From the NCBI GenBank assembly GCA_026986005.1, contig JALSPK010000042.1, positions 1 through 54,787 on the forward strand: a DNA stretch of 54,787 nt, read 5' to 3'. Made by a program: the position numbers and the translations under genes. The stretch comes from Saprospiraceae bacterium (lineage in GTDB: Bacteria > Bacteroidota > Bacteroidia > Chitinophagales > Saprospiraceae). Positions 8,341 to 18,243 of this stretch are shown here, piece by piece (positions within the stretch are counted from its first letter, which is position 1; every line of letters begins with the position of its first letter). The notes beneath the pieces are model-generated. The model ran no database searches. It was not told the origin of the DNA and worked only from the letters and a program-made list of their open reading frames with translations.

Positions 8341-11300
8341 TCATTTAACCTCAACTTTTAGACCTTCGCTATGACTGCTAAACTCCGGTGCATAATAGCT
8401 TTGCAGCTCGGTAATACCATTTGAAAACACTCCCGATTGAGTTGCTCTCAATGAATACTCTAAAACAAATACCCCTCTAGGTAAAAAATCTATAAAGAAA
8501 TTCATCTTTGTATCTCTAGGATTTTGATAATAACCCAATCCTCCTTGCCACATGTAACCGCTCAATTGTTGCAAAGGTTCAAATGTTGCTGCTCTTTGAT
8601 CTGCGATATGGATAAATTCCATTTCTCTATCCACCTCAAGACGAATTTTGACCCTGATTAAGTTACCGGGATGCAATATATCACCTTGTTTTATTTCAGT
8701 CATCTTTTCACCTCTATCTGTGTTTTTTACCAAATAGAGGGATCTTTTTATCTTCAATGGAGTATCTTCGAAAGTCTCAATTTTATCAAGATCTTGAAGG
8801 TATTGCCAATATACAGCACCCCAAGCTATATCCTTATTAGGATTTTCAATTTTTATTTGAGACAATGATGAATCAATCTCATTTGCCGCCCATTTTTTCT
8901 TATAATATCCCGTTCCGGACTGAATTTCATTTTTTGAAATATCTTTTGTGATGTCTTTGTCCCCAGCGTATATCTTAACCAAAGCTGTCTCACCGATAGT
9001 GCCGCCCTGATCAAATAACAATGAATATATAGCGGAAACAGTAGCTTTATCTGTTTTCCATCTATTAGTCTGTTTATTTTTCAACAACCATATCTTCAAT
9101 AGGCTTACTATATCTGTATCGTTGTTGATTTCATCAAATGCTTCGATCATCAATGCTTGGGTTTCGATTGGCAATTGCCACCAGTGATATCCGTGATACG
9201 ACTTCCAATACATACCTGATTCTTCACTGATTATTGATTGCCCTTCAGCAGCTCGCAATACATCCTTTGCAATCTGAGTTTCATGTCCTCTGTGCAATAC
9301 TAAAGCCAACATTCCTTTGAGATAAAGTGGTCGATTCAACCAATATTTTTTTGCCTGACCAAAGTAATAATAAAATGCTTCTTGGAGATCCTTATTTTTC
9401 ATTTTTTCCGGATAAAACTGTATTGCATACATATAGTGAATCATCAATGAACTTAGGTGGTTATCTTTGAGATCTATTTTTCCCAAAGCGGCCAATCTCA
9501 GCAGCTCTTTGTAGTTTTTCACCACGTCCCTATTAACATAATTTATAGCTTGTGTCAAAAAACCATCAATCTCTCTTTCGTCTTTAAGCATACCAAGATG
9601 TTTCATTCTACCAAATGTTTCCATGATGTACTGAGTTATATATCTACTGCTTTTGCCTTGTTTAAACCAAGGAAATCCACCATCTGAATTTTGCAATCCA
9701 TTTAGTTTCCTGACATATGCTTTTTTATCATTTTTTACTTGGTTTAGATCAAACAATAATGCGATATTTCTTTTTTGTTGCTCTTCATCAATGGCATCAA
9801 GTACCCATGGAGTTTCTTCAAGAAGAATATTTTTCAATTCTTGATTTTTGCTGAGATTACTGAGAAATGCATCTTTGTCGATATTGGACTTTGTATTTTT
9901 CCATTTTTCAAATACTCTTTTAATCTTTGGATTGTCATCCGTGATTTTTTTTGCCAACAAATTTGAAAAAAGTGCATTTGTAAAACTTAAAGAATTCTCA
10001 CAACTTACATTGTTCAAATATGGAAGAGATTGTATCGCTATCCATATCGGATGTGATGTTGCTTCAATGGTAAAATTGATATTTTTTAAATCTTTACCAA
10101 CAGAATTTTTAAGACTTTCAAATGTAAAATTCTTTGTTTGGTTGCCTTTTACCCAAAGAGGCATTGTCTCCGTGACGAGTTTTTGATTTGTCAAAACCGG
10201 TAATATACCTTCCTCGGCATCACTAAAATCTCCGGCTTTAGCATAAAAACGATATATAAGCAAATTGCTTTGATTTTTCGGAAAACTCATTTTCCAATTT
10301 ACCAATGTAGATCCTCTTGCGTCCAAAGTAAAGCTTTTGTTTTTATCGTCCTTGAGAAAGGTAGATTCCAATATTTTCATACTTTCAGCATCGTACAACT
10401 CTACCCAAGCATTTCCTTTAAGAGATTTTTCAGTAAGGTTGTCTATTCTTGCTTTGAAGGTTAACTTGTCTCCTTCCCTAACAAATCGTGGATTGTTGGG
10501 CGTAATCATCAGTTCCTTTTGTGTGACAATCTCTTTCTCATCATATCCAAATTTAAGGTCTTTGGTATGTGCAAACATCCTCAATTTCCATTTTGTCAAA
10601 GCATCATTCATTTTGAATTTTAATACAAAATTTCCCTCTTTGTCCGTAATAATATCAGGATAGAAGAATACAGTTTCATTTAGATTAGTTCTAAGTTGGA
10701 CTTCGTGAGATTCTTCTGTTTTATCATTTCCACCACTCATATATTCAGTTTTCTCCACATTCTCCAAAATGACACCATTTGCAGCAGCAGTATAAGCATC
10801 TAATGAAGTTCCATCTTCAGCAAATGAAGGAGTTGGTGCAGCAGACTTCATCAATCTTTTATCAGAACGAACCATTACTTCAGCACTATACATCGCACTT
10901 TTATATTCTCCATAATACCCTCTATTTACATAAAAGCCAAACCAATTTAAGTGCCTGAATATTTTTATATATTGTTTGTCACTAAAATATTTCCTATCTC
11001 TATTATAAAAGTATCGTGCATTTGAAGTATTAAAGCCGTAAGACTTTGAATAATTACAATTTACAGAAGGATAGCCGATAGCCTTAGCCCAATCTTGTTT
11101 ATAGATTTTGTCCAAAGATTCATCGTAAATACTTGCAAGAATTTCTCCCATTATCTTATCGTTATTTTCACCTTTGATTTTTATATGCCATTCTTCATCA
11201 TGTCCGGGATATAATTTGCTTCTAAAACTTAAGTATTCAAACTTTAACTCTTTTTCAGACCAAGGAATATTTATTGTTTTTGTGTCATTATAAAACCTGT

Positions 11301-14300
11301 TATCATACACAAAGATATTTTCAACAATTACACCACCTTTGTGTTCTTCCAGTAGTTTTATCGTGATTTTATCAGAGTTAGATAGCTTAAGCCAATTTTT
11401 TCCAAATCTTTTTCTATTTCTTTTCCATAGGCTGTAATATACATTTAAATCCGGTATGGACGAATGCCATCTGATATTTGCACCTGCCGGTGTTTTGTAT
11501 GATTCCCTATCTGTTTCGACCATCAAAAGGGTATTTGCGGGGTTTTTAGTTTCAGAAAAGATTGAACTATAACTTTCCAAATGAATTTTTTTTCCACTGG
11601 GATCGTCAAAATCCAAAACAAACTTGTATTCGCCAATGGGCAATGCCAAAGTGTATTTTTCTTTTTCATGAGTGTCAAAATCAATAATATCAACAGATTT
11701 TTCAATCTTCCAAGAATGTTTATCATCGTCATTTTTATATGCATAAGATGGAAATTTAGTGTAGAAATTTTCACGATTATATAAAAATGTATCGGGTTTT
11801 GCCCAATATCTTCTCCTGAAATTAACTTTTGGTTCTACTAGTTTGTAAATCTTTATTTTCCCTTTAGCATCGACCTTTTGCCCACTATGGTTTGTTGTAT
11901 TAACAATCATTTCAAATGGTTTGTCAACTTTACTTAAATTGGGTAAGCTCATTGAAATATTTATATCGTTCACACCTGCATTCAATTGTTTTTTGGCTGA
12001 ATGAGTCTCTCCGGTCATATCTACTACGTCTACTTTTATCTCAAACATAAAATTGGGAAGACCTTCTTTTAAGTTAAGATCACCGGCAAATAATTTTACA
12101 GGAATAATGAACTTACCGTTTTTATCTGTTTTAACTTCTCCATATGCTATTTCCACACCATTGCTTATGTTTGGATAATAACTACTGTATCTTCTCCAAA
12201 AATAGGGGTAACTGACAGACCTTTTTACAGTATAAATCACTTTTGCGTCTTGAAGTGGGAATCCTGAAAATGTTGTTGCAATACCTGTTAGATTGATATT
12301 ATCACCGATTTTGTAACTCTCTTTATAGTCTTCAAATTTCACTTCAAACTTTGGTCTTTTGTATTCTTCTACTCTAAAAGATATCGTATTGCCGGTAGAT
12401 TGCTCTTGAATCCTAAAAGTACCTGTAAGACCTTTTAGGGGTATGGTAAAACTACCATTGAAAGTACCAAACTCATTAGTCGAAACATTAACCTCCTTTA
12501 TTTTTTGCCAATTTGCATCTTTAAATTCCAATCTAAGTCCTGATTTATTCTTTATGATTGATGGTATACCATCCGTATTATTATGAATATACAATCCTTT
12601 GTAATAAACAGTTTGTCCGGGTCGATAGAGTGCTCTATCAGTAAAAAACATAATGGAATTGGATGAGCCTTGATCGTAATTTCTATTAGCATAAACATGC
12701 TCATCTATGTTTAAAACATCACTATCTCTAGTGATAACAACAGAAAAATCATTATGTCTTGAATGGGTTTTGTATCGAATATATCCTTTAGAATTTGTTT
12801 TTTCATTAAGAAATTCGATTTTTCTTCTTTCCTTGTATTTTCTGTCCCATTCTTGATAGCTCAATTTTACATTAGCGTTATCAATAGCTTTTCCTGTCTT
12901 TCTATCTACCACAAAAACATAATTGTAAGAATCTGCAAATTGAGTCCAATAAGACAAATTGGAGATATGAATAAATTGATATGCTAAAATACCATCATTT
13001 TGAATAAATCTGTTATTGGTTGACGAAATCAAAACATAAATTCCTTTATTTAGGGGTGAAATTTCTGTTTCTACACTATGGGATCTGTACTCGCCATCGT
13101 TAGGTATATTGACATCCCATTTGTTTACAAAAGAAAGATTGGCTAAAAATTCGTACTTGTGGTCTCTTAAATTTTTAAATTTATTGTATTGTTCAAGACT
13201 TACTTCGGCAATTTTAAAAAACACTCTATCTATATTTTTGTAGCTCAGATTAACTAAAATATTCTCTTTTGGCAAACTTACTTTTTCTATATTAACTCTG
13301 AGTTGTTTTTTCTCTATATCATATCTTAGTCTTGTACATTGGATTGCTCCTAATGTATTTTTATATTCTTTTTCGACTTTTAGGCATATATCTCTTGCTG
13401 CTTTTATTTTCCACCTTGATTTTGGGTCAGTTGAGCTATTACCTATTTGATTGTATAGATATGCTTTTTTATATAATACTTCTGCCACGGTTTTTGTAGA
13501 AGGGTATTTGTGAATTAAAAGGTCAAGAGCATCAATGTATAATTTTTCTTTGTCTTGTTTGACATATTGGCTATATACAAAATCCAACCTTTTGAGAGTG
13601 ATATCAAGCAATTCTTCATAATCCTTGGTTTCTAAGTTATATCTTTCTATATCTTGAAACAGTTTTAATGTCTTTAGTTTTGGGTCATTTTCTTCGTTAT
13701 TTTTTAATTCTATTGTCGTAAAAACAGCTGGAGTTGCTAAAAAAACACCATTGTCAATTTTAAAAGACTTTGTTGTGGAAGGTAAGTAGTTTTTATCATT
13801 TTTAAAATGTTCCAAAGCTCTGTATGCGAGAATCTCGTAAAGATTATCACGCATTTTTCCCGTATTTATTGCTTCGGTAAAGATTTCGTTATACTGTTTG
13901 TACGATATATCCTTTAGTTTTGGTGTCTCAATAGATGCATTAAAAAGACGATTGGATTCTTTGATAAATCTACCTAATGTCCAAGTCTGAATATCATCAC
14001 TTGATGTATCTGTTGTTTCTGTCATTTTCTTGATTTTCCATATACTCGCATTGAGATATTTATCATAAAATTCAGCTAAAATTGATTGCAAAAGTTGTTT
14101 ATCCGGAAATTCAGCCTTGGCAAGTTCTTTTCTTAGTATTTTTTCAAATCTTTCCAGATTATCTTCTTGAAGGTAATTGGTATATTTACCTTTATAGAAC
14201 AAGGCTTTTATTTTTTGCGCACCGTCTTTATCCTCATTGGCATATTTATATATTTCCTCAATAATCGTAATTGCAGATTTGTATAATCCCTTTTTTTCGA

Positions 14301-14436
14301 GTGAATCAACTTTATTCCAAGCAGATTTGTAATTGTAGTCAGAATGTTTATAATTCATATTTGTGGTTTTACCGGTATTGCAAGCAAAAGATGTAAAAAA
14401 AAACAGAATTGACAGAAGAAATGGTATTTTATACAT
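8341..14436 (-). CDS. Alpha-2-macroglobulin family lipoprotein with altered thioester motif
   Basis: 2031 residues. The N-terminus MYKIPFLLSILFFFTSFAC is a lipoprotein signal with Cys19. Residues about 30-400 are helical and TPR-like. Then come macroglobulin and MG2-type beta domains (YRPGQTVYYKGLYIHNNTDG, GTFNGSFTIPLKGLTGTF), bait-like segments, the A2M domain (MNDALTKWKLRMFAHTKD, ITPNNPRFVREGDKLTFKAR), the alpha-alpha toroid thioester domain (LQNSDGGFPWFKQGKSSRY) and a C-terminal beta domain. Where family members carry C-x-E-Q or C-E-Q, this protein has Cys1479-Glu1480-Asn1481 (PYLNNVSCENS), so the Cys-Gln thioester probably cannot form. Bacterial homologues trap or inhibit proteases in the periplasm; without a thioester it would act by conformational trapping or have another role. 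It is a single gene with no penicillin-binding protein partner (pbpC) next to it. Confidence 0.88.
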   Translation of the reverse strand: MYKIPFLLSILFFFTSFACNTGKTTNMNYKHSDYNYKSAWNKVDSLEKKGLYKSAITIIEEIYKYANEDKDGAQKIKALFYKGKYTNYLQEDNLERFEKILRKELAKAEFPDKQLLQSILAEFYDKYLNASIWKIKKMTETTDTSSDDIQTWTLGRFIKESNRLFNASIETPKLKDISYKQYNEIFTEAINTGKMRDNLYEILAYRALEHFKNDKNYLPSTTKSFKIDNGVFLATPAVFTTIELKNNEENDPKLKTLKLFQDIERYNLETKDYEELLDITLKRLDFVYSQYVKQDKEKLYIDALDLLIHKYPSTKTVAEVLYKKAYLYNQIGNSSTDPKSRWKIKAARDICLKVEKEYKNTLGAIQCTRLRYDIEKKQLRVNIEKVSLPKENILVNLSYKNIDRVFFKIAEVSLEQYNKFKNLRDHKYEFLANLSFVNKWDVNIPNDGEYRSHSVETEISPLNKGIYVLISSTNNRFIQNDGILAYQFIHISNLSYWTQFADSYNYVFVVDRKTGKAIDNANVKLSYQEWDRKYKERRKIEFLNEKTNSKGYIRYKTHSRHNDFSVVITRDSDVLNIDEHVYANRNYDQGSSNSIMFFTDRALYRPGQTVYYKGLYIHNNTDGIPSIIKNKSGLRLEFKDANWQKIKEVNVSTNEFGTFNGSFTIPLKGLTGTFRIQEQSTGNTISFRVEEYKRPKFEVKFEDYKESYKIGDNINLTGIATTFSGFPLQDAKVIYTVKRSVSYPYFWRRYSSYYPNISNGVEIAYGEVKTDKNGKFIIPVKLFAGDLNLKEGLPNFMFEIKVDVVDMTGETHSAKKQLNAGVNDINISMSLPNLSKVDKPFEMIVNTTNHSGQKVDAKGKIKIYKLVEPKVNFRRRYWAKPDTFLYNRENFYTKFPSYAYKNDDDKHSWKIEKSVDIIDFDTHEKEKYTLALPIGEYKFVLDFDDPSGKKIHLESYSSIFSETKNPANTLLMVETDRESYKTPAGANIRWHSSIPDLNVYYSLWKRNRKRFGKNWLKLSNSDKITIKLLEEHKGGVIVENIFVYDNRFYNDTKTINIPWSEKELKFEYLSFRSKLYPGHDEEWHIKIKGENNDKIMGEILASIYDESLDKIYKQDWAKAIGYPSVNCNYSKSYGFNTSNARYFYNRDRKYFSDKQYIKIFRHLNWFGFYVNRGYYGEYKSAMYSAEVMVRSDKRLMKSAAPTPSFAEDGTSLDAYTAAANGVILENVEKTEYMSGGNDKTEESHEVQLRTNLNETVFFYPDIITDKEGNFVLKFKMNDALTKWKLRMFAHTKDLKFGYDEKEIVTQKELMITPNNPRFVREGDKLTFKARIDNLTEKSLKGNAWVELYDAESMKILESTFLKDDKNKSFTLDARGSTLVNWKMSFPKNQSNLLIYRFYAKAGDFSDAEEGILPVLTNQKLVTETMPLWVKGNQTKNFTFESLKNSVGKDLKNINFTIEATSHPIWIAIQSLPYLNNVSCENSLSFTNALFSNLLAKKITDDNPKIKRVFEKWKNTKSNIDKDAFLSNLSKNQELKNILLEETPWVLDAIDEEQQKRNIALLFDLNQVKNDKKAYVRKLNGLQNSDGGFPWFKQGKSSRYITQYIMETFGRMKHLGMLKDEREIDGFLTQAINYVNRDVVKNYKELLRLAALGKIDLKDNHLSSLMIHYMYAIQFYPEKMKNKDLQEAFYYYFGQAKKYWLNRPLYLKGMLALVLHRGHETQIAKDVLRAAEGQSIISEESGMYWKSYHGYHWWQLPIETQALMIEAFDEINNDTDIVSLLKIWLLKNKQTNRWKTDKATVSAIYSLLFDQGGTIGETALVKIYAGDKDITKDISKNEIQSGTGYYKKKWAANEIDSSLSQIKIENPNKDIAWGAVYWQYLQDLDKIETFEDTPLKIKRSLYLVKNTDRGEKMTEIKQGDILHPGNLIRVKIRLEVDREMEFIHIADQRAATFEPLQQLSGYMWQGGLGYYQNPRDTKMNFFIDFLPRGVFVLEYSLRATQSGVFSNGITELQSYYAPEFSSHSEGLKVEVK

Positions 14437-14575
14437 ATGATTTAGATGTTTAATTATTATTAAGACGTAAAATAATCATAAAAAGGTGTGTGAACAGCTC
14501 AAAAATCATGTAAATGGTTGAAATATTCACAATTTGTTAGATGTTTTGTATTTATTTTTTTAAAAACAAAATCTG

Positions 14576-14656
14576 TCCCGGAGGTGTGATATAATACTCG
14601 CTCCGTATTTCTCCTTTTTGTTGATGATGTAGCCAATACAATACTTATCACCGGGA
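14576..14656. repeat. Imperfect GC-richer palindrome in the 14437-14776 gap
   Basis: TCCCGG at 14576-14581 and TGATA at 14587-14591 are mirrored by TATCACCGGGA at 14646-14656, giving an imperfect palindrome of about 80 bases that stands out from AT-rich flanks. The minus strand has a short open stretch (about 30 codons) without a convincing start, which I do not call. Elsewhere the gap of about 340 bases holds only the promoter listed below. Confidence 0.35.
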
Positions 14657-14672
14657 AAAACTGAAAACTTCT

Positions 14673-14702
14673 TGCATAATTAATTATTTTATAGTAGCTT
14701 TG
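14673..14702 (+). promoter_or_regulatory. Bacteroidota-type promoter before the frameshifted gene
   Basis: The -7 box TAGCTTTG lies at 14695-14702 and fits the Bacteroidota TAnnTTTG consensus. A TTG about 20 bases upstream (near 14672-14674) can serve as the -33 element. The broken gene at 14777 starts about 70 bases downstream. Confidence 0.45.
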
Positions 14703-14776
14703 TATCTAATTGGTATTCCCCCATATAGCCGAAGTGTAGATTATTTTATTTTTTTAACCTATAAAACTTTGTAATT

Positions 14777-15054
14777 ATGAAAAACTTTATTAAATTTCAC
14801 TCACTCACTCTTTCGCCCTCATTTTGATTGTGTTTAGTCCATTGATATTGAGAGGGCAAACTTATAATTATCAGGTCTCTTTCCATAATGTAGATCCTTT
14901 TCCACTTCCACCTTGTGGAGATAACCCATATGAAGGCTTTTATGGTGATTTTGAGATGCAGCATATAGTAGGTGCTGAATGTGGAACTTATTTTATTACG
15001 GTTTTTTCTAATGATTTAATAGAAAAAGAAGTTAGAAAGTTTGTGAGACAGTAA
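14777..15054 (+). pseudogene. Small exported protein broken by a frameshift in its signal peptide
   Basis: ATG 14777 opens MKNFIKFHSLTL and then runs into TGA near 14825. If one base is added near 14805-14812, the frame continues FALILIVFSPLILRGQ, a textbook signal peptide, followed by a mature part of about 65 residues (TYNYQVSFHNVDPFPLPP, FEMQHIVGAECGTYFITVF) ending at 15054. The product would be about 92 residues, short for an exported Bacteroidota protein, so the 3' part may also have been lost. A TTG at 14824 could start a shortened form lacking the charged N-region. The mature sequence matches no family I recognise. A sequencing or assembly error could also explain a one-base shift. Confidence 0.5.
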
Positions 15055-15126
15055 TTTTTTAAAATAGGGATTGAAATCAAGAATTTACGCTCCCATATTT
15101 ATTTTTAATAATAAAATAATATTTTA

Positions 15127-17148
15127 ATGAAGGATATATATTCACTTAGCTTTATTATTTTTATTATCATTGGTTTTGATACTATGACATTATCAGGACA
15201 GATACAGAAAATTTATGCACCTAATGCAGATAGTACGTGCTTCTTTGGAGGCTATGTTGGTGTGGATGAAGAGAAAATTCTTATTTCAGGGGATGATTGT
15301 CCTGTTTATTATGACGATGGCTATGATTCTACACTATTATGTTTTTATGTAAAAGAAAATAATATATGGAAATATTCATCAACAGAAAAAATTAGAGGAT
15401 CAGGATTTAATCAAGGTGTTTTTGGTAATTATATCATCAGGTTGGACAATAATTATCTATGTTATGTTCAGTTTTTAGATAAGAAAGATATTTCGGATAC
15501 CTTGTTTTTAAAGAAAAAAGAAAATGGGAGTTATATTACTAAGTTGAAGATTCTATTAGCTGGAGATAGTCGCAATTCATTAGTAGGTATGTGTATGTAT
15601 GATGATTGGTTTATGTATAGAATTTCTTCGTATGGAGTAAATGATACAATTACATTTAAAGACTATTTTTATAGATTGAATAGTGGAGGTTGGGAATTAA
15701 CAGACTCATTAAATTGTAAAAGTTATCAAAACGGAAATATTGGAATACCTTCGACACAAAAATTTCATATGACTGATAAATATTTAATAATAGGAGATAT
15801 AGGTTATTTTTATAAAGGTGTTGATAGTGATAGAGGTCAAAATAATGGTAAAGTAGATGTTTATGCAAAACATGATAATGATAAATGGAGTCACTTTCAA
15901 TTGATTAATCACCTAGAAGTATTTGACAGAGGGAATTTCTTTGGTATGGGAACTGAAATTAGTAGTGACAATCAATTTTTGTTTATTGGAGCTCATTATT
16001 CTATTGATAAAATACCGAAAGTTTATGTTTATAAGCTCGGGGTTAATGGTTTTGATTTGTTTCAGACACTAACTGAGACTGAAGCTGGTTTATTTTATGG
16101 TAATTCTTTAAGTTTAGAAAAAGGAGTACTCCTAGTTGGTAGCTATGGATCAAATAAATCAGGAATGATATTTCAGTATGAGTTTGATGGTAACAAGTGG
16201 GTACGTAAAGCGAAGATACAGCCTCAAAATAATACTGATTTTGATTTATTTGGAGTGAATATCGATCAAATGGGTGAAACGGTGGTAGCTGGGGCTTCAT
16301 ACGATTTGACTTATCAAGAATACAACGGTGCCGCCTACATCTTCCAAATTCCTGCCCGTGATACTCTTCGTGCCGAGATATGTCAGGGACAGAGCTATAC
16401 ATTCAATGATACGGTGATATATGATGAGGGGCATTATACGGATACCTTGCTGGCTTCGTATGGAGTGGATAGTGTGGTGCAGCTATATCTCACGGTACAT
16501 CCTGAGGGAAGAGTGGATATAGATACGGTGCTATGTGAAAAAGGGGATATGCTGCAGGTGGGAGATAGCATATTGACGGAAGTGGGAACGTATGAGATTA
16601 GACTCAAGGATATATTTGGTTGCGATAGTATCGTTACGGTGCATTTGGATTATGAAAGTCTGGAAGTTGTGGATAGCATCACGGCGGATTACGGTTGTGA
16701 AAACGGGAAAATAGACCTTATATTGCAAAATGTCAATAATCCGCCTTATGCTTTTTCGTGGAGTGGTGGAGAGACCATGGAAGATATATCGGGACTGTCA
16801 TCAGGGGTATATTCCGTAAAAATCACGGATAAAAGCGGATGCGAGTATCAATATGAGTATACCGTAGACGACTCGATAGCATACCTGATACCCAATGCAT
16901 TTTTTCCTTCGGGACAAGAAGAGCTAAATAAAACCTTTCGAATATATCAAGCAAAAGATGTTGATGTATTATCGACGGAGATATATGATCGCTGGGGCGA
17001 AAAAGTTTTCAACGGTGGACAAAATGAATACTGGGATGGCACATATCAGGGCAAAATGCAGTCCCCCGGCGTGTATCTATACCGGATAGTGATAGATTCG
17101 CCATGTGGGGAGGAGGTGAAGACGGGACAGGTGATGCTGTTGAGGTAA
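15127..17148 (+). CDS. T9SS type B cargo with FG-GAP-like and SprB-like repeats
   Basis: 673 residues. Signal peptide about 1-24 (ending LSGQ). Residues about 60-405 resemble FG-GAP/beta-propeller repeats (FFGMGTEISSDNQFLFIGAH, YGNSLSLEKGVLLVGSYG, LFGVNIDQMGETVVAGASY). Residues about 415-470 are a Bacteroidota motif with ICQGQSYTFNDT and YGVDSVVQLYLTV. Residues about 515-575 are a SprB-type repeat (SWSGGETMEDISGLSSGVYS). Residues about 585-673 are the gliding-motility-associated type B sorting domain (IPNAFFPSGQEELNKTF, EIYDRWGEKVFNGG, GVYLYRI). The cargo should be surface-exposed or secreted. Base composition jumps at about 16320: a sampled line of the 5' half has 17 of 60 G/C, while lines at 16501 and 17041 have 29 and 30 of 60. 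The jump falls where the propeller meets the C-terminal module, which suggests recombination between paralogues. Confidence 0.85.
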   Translation: MKDIYSLSFIIFIIIGFDTMTLSGQIQKIYAPNADSTCFFGGYVGVDEEKILISGDDCPVYYDDGYDSTLLCFYVKENNIWKYSSTEKIRGSGFNQGVFGNYIIRLDNNYLCYVQFLDKKDISDTLFLKKKENGSYITKLKILLAGDSRNSLVGMCMYDDWFMYRISSYGVNDTITFKDYFYRLNSGGWELTDSLNCKSYQNGNIGIPSTQKFHMTDKYLIIGDIGYFYKGVDSDRGQNNGKVDVYAKHDNDKWSHFQLINHLEVFDRGNFFGMGTEISSDNQFLFIGAHYSIDKIPKVYVYKLGVNGFDLFQTLTETEAGLFYGNSLSLEKGVLLVGSYGSNKSGMIFQYEFDGNKWVRKAKIQPQNNTDFDLFGVNIDQMGETVVAGASYDLTYQEYNGAAYIFQIPARDTLRAEICQGQSYTFNDTVIYDEGHYTDTLLASYGVDSVVQLYLTVHPEGRVDIDTVLCEKGDMLQVGDSILTEVGTYEIRLKDIFGCDSIVTVHLDYESLEVVDSITADYGCENGKIDLILQNVNNPPYAFSWSGGETMEDISGLSSGVYSVKITDKSGCEYQYEYTVDDSIAYLIPNAFFPSGQEELNKTFRIYQAKDVDVLSTEIYDRWGEKVFNGGQNEYWDGTYQGKMQSPGVYLYRIVIDSPCGEEVKTGQVMLLR

Positions 17149-17221
17149 GAAGTTCAAAAGTTTGGAAGTTTGAGGTCATCTTAATTCCCAACGGGTCAGT
17201 TTTATGAATTTAGATACAACA

Positions 17222-17255
17222 TTGGTTTAAAAATAGTTATTTTACACTATCTTTG
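17222..17255 (+). promoter_or_regulatory. Promoter of the CDF transporter gene
   Basis: TATCTTTG at 17248-17255 fits the -7 consensus TAnnTTTG. TTG at 17222-17224 lies 23 bases upstream as a possible -33 element. The start codon is 30 bases downstream. Confidence 0.5.
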
Positions 17256-17285
17256 CATTATTAATTTCAAAAAAGAAATATTTTT

Positions 17286-18215
17286 ATGTCTAAAGGAGGT
17301 TCAAAATTGGTTATTTATGCATCAATTCTAGCAAATGTATTGATTGCAGTTATGAAATTTATTGCTTCTATATTTACCGGTAGTTCAGCGATGTTGTCAG
17401 AGGGAATCCACTCATTGATTGATACTGTAAATGGGCTATTGCTCTTATTAGGCATCAAAAAAAGCAAGCAAGGTCCGGACAAACAACATCCTTTTGGTCA
17501 CGGTAAAGAAATATACTTCTGGAGTTTTATTGTATCAATTTTAGTTTTCTCTCTTGGTGGAGGCGTTGCTATCTATGAAGGCATACAACACATCATCGCT
17601 CCTGTCAAAGAAGCTAATCATTTAAATTTAATATGGAACTATGGCGTTTTGATTGGTGCTATTATTTTTGAAGGAGCAAGTCTTATTGTAGCCCTTAAGG
17701 AATTCAGAAAAGCACATCCTACCGGATACAAATCTGCATTGATTGAAAGTAAAGACGCAGCATCGATTGCAATAATAATAGAAAATGGAGCAGCAGTAAC
17801 AGGTCTTATTATTGCCTTGATAGGCATAACTCTTGCATACTACATGGACAATCCCGTTTATGATGCTAGTGCTTCAATTCTTATAGGGATATTATTGGTA
17901 TATGTTGCATTTTTCATGGCTTCGGAGACAAAACATCTATTGATTGGAGAATCCGCTTCAGATCAAGATATCGAATCTATTAACAATATAATTTCATCTT
18001 ACAATCAAATTGATTATTTCGGTAATATCAGAACAATGCATTTAGGACCGGATGAAATTATGGCGGGAATAGAAGTGAATTTCAAAGACAATATACCTGT
18101 AATTGAACTTGAAAATACTGTTAAAAATATTAAAGAAGAAATAAGAAGAGCAAATCCTAAGTTTACTCACATCTATATAGAAAGTGATTCAATATTGAAG
18201 TCATCATATAATTAA
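17286..18215 (+). CDS. Cation diffusion facilitator (CDF) family transporter
   Basis: 309 residues with five or six membrane helices and a C-terminal cytoplasmic domain of about 85 residues. CDF proteins exchange Zn2+ or other divalent metals for protons across the inner membrane. The helix 2 metal motif is SEGIHSLIDTVNG (His and Asp four apart), followed by PFGHGKEIYFWSF. In helix 5 the usual HxxxD is replaced by ESKDAASIAIIIENGAA. This matches the branch related to eukaryotic SLC30A9, in which that site differs, so metal specificity cannot be read from the motif. The C-terminal domain is the ferredoxin-like dimerisation fold (IRTMHLGPDEIMAGIEVNF). The deacetylase gene follows 28 bases downstream on the same strand and is probably co-transcribed. 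Confidence 0.88.
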   Translation: MSKGGSKLVIYASILANVLIAVMKFIASIFTGSSAMLSEGIHSLIDTVNGLLLLLGIKKSKQGPDKQHPFGHGKEIYFWSFIVSILVFSLGGGVAIYEGIQHIIAPVKEANHLNLIWNYGVLIGAIIFEGASLIVALKEFRKAHPTGYKSALIESKDAASIAIIIENGAAVTGLIIALIGITLAYYMDNPVYDASASILIGILLVYVAFFMASETKHLLIGESASDQDIESINNIISSYNQIDYFGNIRTMHLGPDEIMAGIEVNFKDNIPVIELENTVKNIKEEIRRANPKFTHIYIESDSILKSSYN

Positions 18216-18243
18216 ACCTAATAAAAATGAATATCCCTTTTTA

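Noticed and set aside
9457-10663. Several plus-strand open frames antisense to the macroglobulin gene
   Set aside because: They are shadows of a long, clearly recognisable gene and show no family features or starts.
16043-16402. Minus-strand 119-codon frame within the T9SS type B cargo gene
   Set aside because: Antisense to FG-GAP-like repeats; His/Tyr/Gln-rich composition typical of shadow frames.
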